A DNA stretch of 20,671 nucleotides from Bacteroidota bacterium (lineage in GTDB: Bacteria; Bacteroidota; Bacteroidia; Flavobacteriales_F; PHOS-HE28), in contig JAEZDL010000189.1 of the NCBI GenBank assembly GCA_023418095.1, positions 1 through 20,671 of the forward strand, read 5' to 3'. Under the pieces are notes generated by a model that worked only from the letters and a program-made list of their open reading frames with translations, was not told the DNA's origin and did not search any database. Below are positions 15,405 through 20,671 of the stretch, in pieces (the stretch's first letter is position 1; each line of letters opens with the position of its first letter). The translations under genes were made by a program, and so were the position numbers.

Positions 15405-16112
15405 ATGGATCGACAGGAGGAAAAGATCGAAAGACTGAGCATACGCGATTGGGCGCAGGACGATCAGCCACGCGAGAAGCTGATGTCGCGCGGCGCGATC
15501 GCACTTTCCGATGCCGAATTGATCACCATTCTGATCCGATCGGGAAGTACGAAGGAAAGCGCTCTTGATCTGGCCAAGCGTATCATGGTGAGCGTATCGA
15601 ACGATCTTTTCCGCTTGAGCAGGCTGGGCGTGGAAGATCTGATGAAATTCAATGGCGTGGGTGAAGCGAAGGCGATCAGCATCGTGGCCGCGCTGGAACT
15701 TGGCCGCCGGCGCCGATCGGCCGAACCGGCCGAACGGGCGTCCATAACCTCAAGTGCTTCGGCCTACGAACAGATCCGCCCGATGCTCTCAGACCTTTCG
15801 CACGAGGAATTCTGGCTGCTCCTGCTCGATCGTGGCAATCGCCTTCTGGAGCGTTGCCGGATCAGCCAGGGTGGCATGCACGGCACCGTGGCCGATCCAA
15901 AAATGATCTTCAAGGCCGCGCTTGATAAACGGGCTTCGTCAGTGATCCTGTGTCACAATCATCCCAGCGGGCAACTTCGCCCGAGCGAGGAGGACATCAA
16001 GCTTACGCGGAAACTTACCGAAGGTGGCAGGCTCCTCGATATCGGCGTGCACGATCATCTCATCCTCACATCATCGGGCTACTATAGCTTCGCCGACAAC
16101 GGCATGCTTTGA
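15405..16112 (+). CDS. radC: RadC/UPF0758-family JAB-domain protein
   Basis: A 235-residue member of the RadC family. An N-terminal domain starts LSIRDWAQDDQPREKLMSRGAIALSDAELI. A helix-hairpin-helix motif follows, LMKFNGVGEAKAISIVAALELG (about 84-105). The C-terminal JAB/MPN domain holds the metal-binding set H184-x-H186-x10-D197 in HNHPSGQLRPSEED. The biochemical role is unresolved; the historical assignment to DNA repair is doubtful. ATG 15405 is chosen over the upstream GTG 15336, which would overlap the rpsT stop and add 23 unrelated residues. The stop TGA shares its A with the ATG of the next gene (TGATG at 16110-16114), so a housekeeping gene is translationally coupled to a sugar-nucleotide enzyme. 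Confidence 0.95.
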   Translation: MDRQEEKIERLSIRDWAQDDQPREKLMSRGAIALSDAELITILIRSGSTKESALDLAKRIMVSVSNDLFRLSRLGVEDLMKFNGVGEAKAISIVAALELGRRRRSAEPAERASITSSASAYEQIRPMLSDLSHEEFWLLLLDRGNRLLERCRISQGGMHGTVADPKMIFKAALDKRASSVILCHNHPSGQLRPSEEDIKLTRKLTEGGRLLDIGVHDHLILTSSGYYSFADNGML

Positions 16113-17254
16113 TGTACAGACCGATCCGGTTACTTACGATCATTGGTGCACGTCCGCAGATCATAAAGGCGGCGGCACTGCACCGTGCGATCGGTGAAGG
16201 ATCCAAGGACCATCTCGAAGAGATCGTGCTTCACACCGGCCAGCATTACGATGCGGGAATGTCCGGCGACTTCTTCACCGAGCTCGGCCTGCCAGGTCCC
16301 GCCATTCAACTGAACGTGGGATCGGCGCCACATGCCGTACAGACCGCGCAGATGCTGGAAGGCATTGAAAAGGCGATCACCGAAGTGCGGCCGGATGTGG
16401 TGGTGGTGTATGGTGATACGAACAGCACGCTGGCCGGATCGATCGCAGCAGCGAAGATGCATGTGCCCGTGGCCCATATCGAGGCGGGATTGCGATCGTT
16501 CAACAAAGGGATGCCTGAAGAGATCAACAGGATCCTTACCGATCACTGCAGCACCTGGCTGTTCTGTCCCACCGCCACGGCGGTGAAGAACCTGCAGCGC
16601 GAAGGGATCGATCAAATGGTGATCGGGAAGGTCACCATCGATCGGCCAGGGGTGGTCTTGAGCGGCGATGTGATGCTCGATAACGCGCTCCATTTCGCCC
16701 GGCAGGCTGAAAAGAAGAGCACCATGATCGATGAACTTGGGTTGAAAGGCCGTGATCTCATGCTTGCAACGATCCATCGTGCGGCGAATACCGATGATCC
16801 ACGGAGGCTCGCTGCGATCTTCGAGGCGCTCGGCACCGTCGCAGTGGAATACGGGATGGAGATCGTTCTTCCGCTGCATCCACGAACGAAGGGACGCTTG
16901 AAAGGCTCAGTTGCCTCAGCGTTGCTGGAGAAGATCCGCCTGATCCCCCCCGTCGGCTTTCTGGACATGATCGCTTTGCAAAGGAATGCCAGGCTCGTGC
17001 TCACCGATTCCGGCGGCGTACAGAAGGAAGCGTATTTCTTCGGTGTACCCTGCGTGATCCTGCGGGAAGAGACCGAGTGGACGGAGATCGTGGAGGCCGG
17101 CATGGCGATAACCGCCGGTGCCGATCCGCAAAAGATCGTTGAAGCGGCCGCGAAGTTGATCGGAAAGGATCCGTCGGGATCGCAGCAGTTGTTCGGTGAC
17201 GGTCGTGCTGCCCAACGGATCTGCAATGAACTCATCTCAAGCTGCCGGGCGTGA
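16112..17254 (+). CDS. wecB: Non-hydrolysing UDP-GlcNAc-type 2-epimerase (WecB/WbpI family)
   Basis: Cytoplasmic enzyme converting UDP-GlcNAc to UDP-ManNAc, or the 2,3-diacetamido uronic acid equivalents in the WbpI branch. It is 380 residues long. Motifs are IIGARPQIIKAA (10-21), LHTGQHYD (40-47), VVVYGDTNSTLAG (97-109, D102), HIEAGLRSF (122-130, E124), KGMPEEINR (132-140, E136), a later ATIHRAAN with the conserved histidine, and DSGGVQKEAYFFGVPCVILR. GARPQ (rather than GTRPE) and REETEW lean towards the WbpI/WbjD branch, so the gene symbol is the family's, not a proven substrate. ATG 16112 is used; the TTG at 16109 only adds one residue. Its product could feed the GT26 enzyme at 12883. Confidence 0.9.
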   Translation: MYRPIRLLTIIGARPQIIKAAALHRAIGEGSKDHLEEIVLHTGQHYDAGMSGDFFTELGLPGPAIQLNVGSAPHAVQTAQMLEGIEKAITEVRPDVVVVYGDTNSTLAGSIAAAKMHVPVAHIEAGLRSFNKGMPEEINRILTDHCSTWLFCPTATAVKNLQREGIDQMVIGKVTIDRPGVVLSGDVMLDNALHFARQAEKKSTMIDELGLKGRDLMLATIHRAANTDDPRRLAAIFEALGTVAVEYGMEIVLPLHPRTKGRLKGSVASALLEKIRLIPPVGFLDMIALQRNARLVLTDSGGVQKEAYFFGVPCVILREETEWTEIVEAGMAITAGADPQKIVEAAAKLIGKDPSGSQQLFGDGRAAQRICNELISSCRA

Positions 17255-18426
17255 TCCGATCCCTTCTGCAGTACGCCCGATATTTCACGAAGGCCAGGCT
17301 TTCATCCGAAGTGTGGCGCGTGGTGAACGCCCAGCGAAAAGGGATCCGGCCGGATCGGTCGTTCAATTCCGTGGAGGCGCTCAACGCCATCGCCGATCAC
17401 TTCTGCCGCGCACAGGATCATGGCGGCGATCACGGGTTGGGAAGTTATCACCTCATCCACGGTTGGGGCGCCTCCTATCCGGAGACCACTGGTTACATCA
17501 TTCCCACGTTGATCGGAATGGCGCGTCACCTGAAAAGGCCGGAGTTGATCGAACGGGCGATCCGTGCCGGCGACTGGTTGCTTTCGATCCAACGTGCGGA
17601 TGGCGGATGGCAGGGTGGAAGAGTGAACCAGAACAGGCCATCGATCGTATTCAACACAGCACAGGTGATCCGTGGAATGATCGCATTGCATGATTCCACC
17701 GCAGAGAGGAGATACCTCGATCCGGCTATGCGCGCTGCGGACTGGATAGTTTCGGTACAGGAAGGGAACGGATCGTGGCAACAGCACAATTTCCTGCAAC
17801 AGGCACGCGTGTACGATACCTACGTGAGCGCACCCTTGCTGCATCTTCATCGCGTTACGGGGAAGGATGCTCATCGATCCGCCGCATTGAAGAACCTGGA
17901 GCATGTGCTTACGCAACAGCAGCCCAATGGTTGGTTCCGGAATGCGGATAATACGATCAGGCATAACGACAGGCCGATCACGCATACGATCGCGTACACG
18001 CTGGATGGTCTGCTGGGATCATACACGTTCACACAGGATCAGCGATATTTCGCCGCCGCCAGGAATGCCGCGGACCGTTTGCTGGAGATCTTCATGCGCA
18101 ATGGCGCGCTCCACGGCAGGTACGACCGGGATTGGAATGGGAGTGAACATGAGATCACCACGGGAAATGCGCAGCTGGCCATTGTCTGGAGCCGTTTGAA
18201 AAAGATCACTGGAGATGATCGCTATGCGGAAGCTGCGCAAAAGATGGTCTCGAGAACGGTCGCGATACAACGCACATCCGATGAAGGTCCGATAGGGGGG
18301 CGGGGGGCGATCACAGGCTCCTTCCCGTTGTGGGGCAGGTATGAGAAATTCGCCTATCCGAATTGGGCACAGAAATATTTCGCCGATGCGATCCTGGCGC
18401 ATGAAGGGATCTTCATCGAACCATAG
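17251..18426 (+). CDS. Alpha/alpha-toroid protein with QW-like repeats, unknown function
   Basis: A 391-residue protein without signal peptide or membrane helix, so probably cytoplasmic. It contains helical repeats each ending in a Q-x(3,5)-G-x-W-like turn: RAGDWLLSIQRADGGW (105-120), RAADWIVSVQEGNGSW (161-176) and LKNLEHVLTQQQPNGW (213-228). Weaker copies lie at 272-288 and 327-350, so the spacing is 50-60 residues. This resembles QW motifs of squalene/hopene cyclases and the (alpha/alpha) barrels of heparinase-type lyases and glucuronyl C5-epimerases. The cyclase DxDD motif is absent. GTG 17251 overlaps the epimerase stop (GTGA), so the two are coupled. The location suggests action on a sugar or lipid-linked intermediate, but no reaction can be assigned. 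A GGGGGGCGGGGGG run lies at 18295-18307. Confidence 0.85.
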   Translation: MIRSLLQYARYFTKARLSSEVWRVVNAQRKGIRPDRSFNSVEALNAIADHFCRAQDHGGDHGLGSYHLIHGWGASYPETTGYIIPTLIGMARHLKRPELIERAIRAGDWLLSIQRADGGWQGGRVNQNRPSIVFNTAQVIRGMIALHDSTAERRYLDPAMRAADWIVSVQEGNGSWQQHNFLQQARVYDTYVSAPLLHLHRVTGKDAHRSAALKNLEHVLTQQQPNGWFRNADNTIRHNDRPITHTIAYTLDGLLGSYTFTQDQRYFAAARNAADRLLEIFMRNGALHGRYDRDWNGSEHEITTGNAQLAIVWSRLKKITGDDRYAEAAQKMVSRTVAIQRTSDEGPIGGRGAITGSFPLWGRYEKFAYPNWAQKYFADAILAHEGIFIEP

Positions 18427-18430
18427 ATGA

Positions 18431-19891
18431 ATGCACCCGTTCGATCCATACCATCTATTTGAGCAGGCGGTGCAGCAATGGCCCGTCCGGCCTGCATTGC
18501 GGATCGGAGCGGAAGTCTGGACATACGGTGAGTTGCATGATCGGGCCTGCGCTTATGCATCCTGGATCGAACGTGAGCAGGCCGGAGCAAAGCGGATCGC
18601 GGTCTTCGCGCGAAAGACCTTCAACATTTATGCAGCGATCCTGGGGATATTGCGATCGGGCAGGTCCTATGTTCCGATCCATCCCGATCATCCGATCGAA
18701 CGATGTGCCATGATGCTATGCGCCGCAGGCGTAACCGCGGGGATCTGTGAGGAAATGGACCGATCGCGCTTGGGGCCGATCGATGATGTGCGCTGGTGTT
18801 CCGATCCGGGCAGCGATCATTCTTCTACCGTACTTACAAGTGGCGGCGAAGCGTATGTGATGTTCACCTCCGGGAGCACCGGCGGCCCGAAAGGTGTTCC
18901 GGTCGGACGTACGCAGGTCGCGGCATATCTGCAGCATCAACTGGGTACCTATCGATTCACTCCCGATGACCGGTTCACGCAGTTCTTCGCGCTCACGTTC
19001 GATCTGAGCGTGCATGATCTGTTCATCTGTTGGGCATCCGGCGGAATGCTCTGCGTTCCGGATGAAGAAGGTGCTTTGCGATCGGCCGGCTTTGCGCGCG
19101 ATGAGAAGATCACCGTTTGGTTCTCGGTGCCATCACAGGTGGAGTTGTTGCGCCGAGTGCGCGCACTGAAAGCTGATTCGCTTCCGGATCTGCGGCTGGC
19201 GTTCTTCTGCGGCGAAGCGCTTTCTCCCGGAACAGCGAACGAGTTCCGGATGGCTGCACCGAACGCGAGGATCTTCGATCTCTATGGCCCTACGGAAACA
19301 ACGATCGCCGTTACTGCACAGGAAGTAACACCGGATCATCTGCAGCGAGCACGCATCCCGATCGGCAGGATCTTCCCGGGTCACGTCGCGTATGTGGATC
19401 ACGATGGAAGCATTCGATCGCAAGGCGAAGGAGAATTGCTGATCGGTGGTCCACAGGTGAATGAAGGATATTTGAACGATCCGGTCTCCACCGCCAAAGC
19501 ATTCATCGAATACGACGGAATTCAGTTGTACCGCACCGGCGATCTGGTGAACATCGATGCCGATGGAACGATCGATCTCATTGGCCGGAAGGACGATCAG
19601 GTGAAAATGATGGGCCACAGGATCGAACCGGCCGAAGTGGATCATGTGCTTGCGCCGGCGATCGCCCCGGCGAGGTCGATCACGCTTCCCGCGGAGATCA
19701 ACGGATCGAGAAGATTGGTCACATTCATCGATCACGATATGGATCCGGCTCCGCTCTTCGATCTGCTTCGCGCGCGGCTGCCGCATTACATGGTGCCCGA
19801 GCGGATCGTTCCCGTGGCGGGGTTCACGTATTCCACCAGTGGCAAGCTCGATCGCCGGGCCCTTCTTGAAAGGCTTGGGCATATGGAGTGA
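18431..19891 (+). CDS. DltA-like amino-acid adenylating enzyme (A domain)
   Basis: A stand-alone ANL-superfamily adenylation enzyme of 486 residues, predicted to activate an amino acid as AMP ester and load it on the carrier protein encoded next. Motifs: P-loop TSGSTGGPKG (146-155), FDLSVHDLF (190-198) with D191 for the substrate amino group, FFCGEAL (258-264), YGPTETT (285-291), YRTGD (367-371), GRKDDQVKMMGHRIEP (385-400) and catalytic K472 in STSGKLDRR. FDLSV plus FCGE, with C260 where D-alanine-selecting DltA has its cysteine, and YGPTET-TIAVT make DltA (D-alanine:carrier ligase, about 500 residues) the closest recognisable type. No condensation, carrier or thioesterase domain is fused. 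The start is 4 bases after the toroid gene. The true amino acid is not established. Confidence 0.88.
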   Translation: MHPFDPYHLFEQAVQQWPVRPALRIGAEVWTYGELHDRACAYASWIEREQAGAKRIAVFARKTFNIYAAILGILRSGRSYVPIHPDHPIERCAMMLCAAGVTAGICEEMDRSRLGPIDDVRWCSDPGSDHSSTVLTSGGEAYVMFTSGSTGGPKGVPVGRTQVAAYLQHQLGTYRFTPDDRFTQFFALTFDLSVHDLFICWASGGMLCVPDEEGALRSAGFARDEKITVWFSVPSQVELLRRVRALKADSLPDLRLAFFCGEALSPGTANEFRMAAPNARIFDLYGPTETTIAVTAQEVTPDHLQRARIPIGRIFPGHVAYVDHDGSIRSQGEGELLIGGPQVNEGYLNDPVSTAKAFIEYDGIQLYRTGDLVNIDADGTIDLIGRKDDQVKMMGHRIEPAEVDHVLAPAIAPARSITLPAEINGSRRLVTFIDHDMDPAPLFDLLRARLPHYMVPERIVPVAGFTYSTSGKLDRRALLERLGHME

Positions 19892-19936
19892 TCGCATCGG
19901 CGATGTTTTGCATTTTTGCGGGGAACACGTGGTGGC

Positions 19937-20191
19937 ATGAAGGAGAAAGCTGGCGTTCACGCCTTGATCATCGATCGGATAAGGGATCGGTTGATCCGGT
20001 TGGGCATGCAGGAAAGCGAAGTAACGGCCGATCTCGACCTGGTGCGTTCGGGTGTGCTCGATTCGTTGAGCTTCGTGGACCTGATCGGTGATCTCGAATC
20101 CGCCAGCGGAAAGCAGGTCGATCTGGAGAAGGCACTGGAAAAGAAAGGAGCCACCACTGTGAAGGCGATCGTTGAACTCTTCGAGGGATGA
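19937..20191 (+). CDS. Acyl/peptidyl carrier protein
   Basis: An 84-residue carrier protein. It has the four-helix ACP pattern with the phosphopantetheine attachment site SGVLDSLSFVDLI, where S43 of the DSL motif would be modified. DltC, PCP and ACP all share this motif. Position between an adenylating enzyme and a GNAT suggests it carries the activated amino acid rather than a fatty acid. ATG 19937 was preferred to an in-frame upstream codon at 19916 that would add seven residues with no family support. A 45-base spacer separates it from the adenylation gene, with CATTTTTG at 19910-19917 as a poor promoter match. The stop overlaps the next ATG (ATGA at 20188-20191). Confidence 0.9.
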   Translation: MKEKAGVHALIIDRIRDRLIRLGMQESEVTADLDLVRSGVLDSLSFVDLIGDLESASGKQVDLEKALEKKGATTVKAIVELFEG

Positions 20192-20670
20192 GCGGCGAGC
20201 CACGGATCTCCTACATCACCGATCCCGCCGATCCGCGGCTGGAGCAATTGATCCCCATGTTCGAAGATCTGCATGAAGTGATGCACCGGCATGGCATGCT
20301 GCTGAAACTCGCGCCCAACGGGGCCCGCCTCTGGCTGGATGGATTTCGTACAGGCCTGGAACGGTTCAGCAGGATGGTGATCGCAGAGGCCGATGGCGTG
20401 GTGATCGGCTTCACCTGCGGATCGATGAAACTGGCGCCGGAATACCTCGGTGGTGAACGGATCGGCCATTGGACGCACCTTTACGTGGACCATCAGCACC
20501 GGCTTTCGGGAGTGGCCCGCAGGATGACCACGTTGCTGCACGAATGGTTCGAACAGAAAGGCGTGCGCAACATCGAAACGCAGGTGGTGGTGGAACATCC
20601 CAGTTCGGTGCCTTTCGTGGGATCGTTCGGTTACGTGATGGAATGGTACAACTTCAGGCGGCTCACTTGA
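20188..20670 (+). CDS. GNAT-family N-acyltransferase
   Basis: A 160-residue GNAT protein. The central strands AEADGVVIGFTCG (67-79) and HWTHLYVDHQHRLSGVARRM (94-113) give the acyl-CoA-binding motif A, with R105-x-x-G108-x-A110 forming the pyrophosphate loop. C-terminal VVVEHPSSVPFVGSFGYVM (133-151) fits motif B, where a residue in the HPSSVPF region follows the usual N-x-x-A-x-x-[FL] pattern loosely. It is translationally coupled to the carrier protein. Transfer of the carrier-bound aminoacyl group (or acetylation of it) to an amino sugar is an inference from this coupling. A role in ordinary N-acetylation of an amino sugar is equally possible. The gene is complete and ends one base before the window edge. 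Confidence 0.85.
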   Translation: MSGEPRISYITDPADPRLEQLIPMFEDLHEVMHRHGMLLKLAPNGARLWLDGFRTGLERFSRMVIAEADGVVIGFTCGSMKLAPEYLGGERIGHWTHLYVDHQHRLSGVARRMTTLLHEWFEQKGVRNIETQVVVEHPSSVPFVGSFGYVMEWYNFRRLT

Positions 20671-20671
20671 C

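Noticed and set aside
16945..16951. Run of seven C in the 2-epimerase gene as a phase-variation tract
   Set aside because: Encodes the normal IPP sequence of the family and is short; no supporting evidence.
1..20671. tRNA or rRNA genes, CRISPR arrays, insertion sequences
   Set aside because: No tRNA-like cloverleaf, rRNA segment, regular spacer repeats, transposase frame or terminal inverted repeats were seen by eye.

Overview
The window is a surface-polysaccharide (capsule, exopolysaccharide or O-antigen) locus from a Bacteroidota bacterium with moderately high GC (mid-50s percent by eye), probably a Flavobacteriales-like lineage. Three things point there. The secreted protein at 7791-10526 ends in a type IX secretion (T9SS) sorting domain, a system confined to this phylum. 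Two promoters match the Bacteroidota TTG / TAnnTTTG pattern rather than the E. coli one. Shine-Dalgarno sequences are mostly absent. GATC is strikingly over-represented in genes and spacers (9 to 11 per 300 bases in three segments counted by hand, against about 1 expected).

Layout. (1) 1-6560, plus strand: export and assembly genes, in order the C-terminal end of a Wza-type exporter, a Wzc co-polymerase with fused BY-kinase, a Wzx flippase, a possible 53-residue small protein, a Wzy polymerase, a GT2 glycosyltransferase and a serine-acetyltransferase-like O-acetyltransferase. (2) 6557-10526, minus strand: a GT4 glycosyltransferase and a 911-residue T9SS-exported beta-helix protein. The GT4 gene converges on the acetyltransferase and both stop codons sit in one CTAG. 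(3) 10740-13650, plus strand: a GT4 glycosyltransferase, an extended-SDR sugar epimerase/dehydratase and a WecG/TagA-type GT26 transferase, overlapping or nearly so. (4) 13651-15011: a promoter with a perfect 14-bp palindrome in its spacer, the initiating polyprenyl-phosphate sugar-1-phosphate transferase, and a GTGA-loop terminator. (5) 15018-15396: rpsT with its own promoter and terminator. (6) 15405-20670, plus strand: radC, a WecB/WbpI-type 2-epimerase, a cytoplasmic alpha/alpha-toroid protein with QW-like repeats, a DltA-like adenylating enzyme, a carrier protein and a GNAT acyltransferase, almost all translationally coupled.

How the genes fit. The phosphotransferase at 13826 would load the first sugar on undecaprenyl phosphate. 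The GT26, GT2 and GT4 enzymes would extend the unit, with the 2-epimerase plausibly supplying a ManNAc-type donor. Wzx flips it, Wzy polymerises it, and Wzc plus the Wza-type exporter control length and export. The acetyltransferase and the DltA-like/carrier/GNAT module look like decoration enzymes. That last module, next to the QW-repeat toroid protein, is the best candidate for an undescribed system: it resembles the activating half of teichoic-acid D-alanylation, but no DltB or DltD is visible and a GNAT stands in the transferase position.
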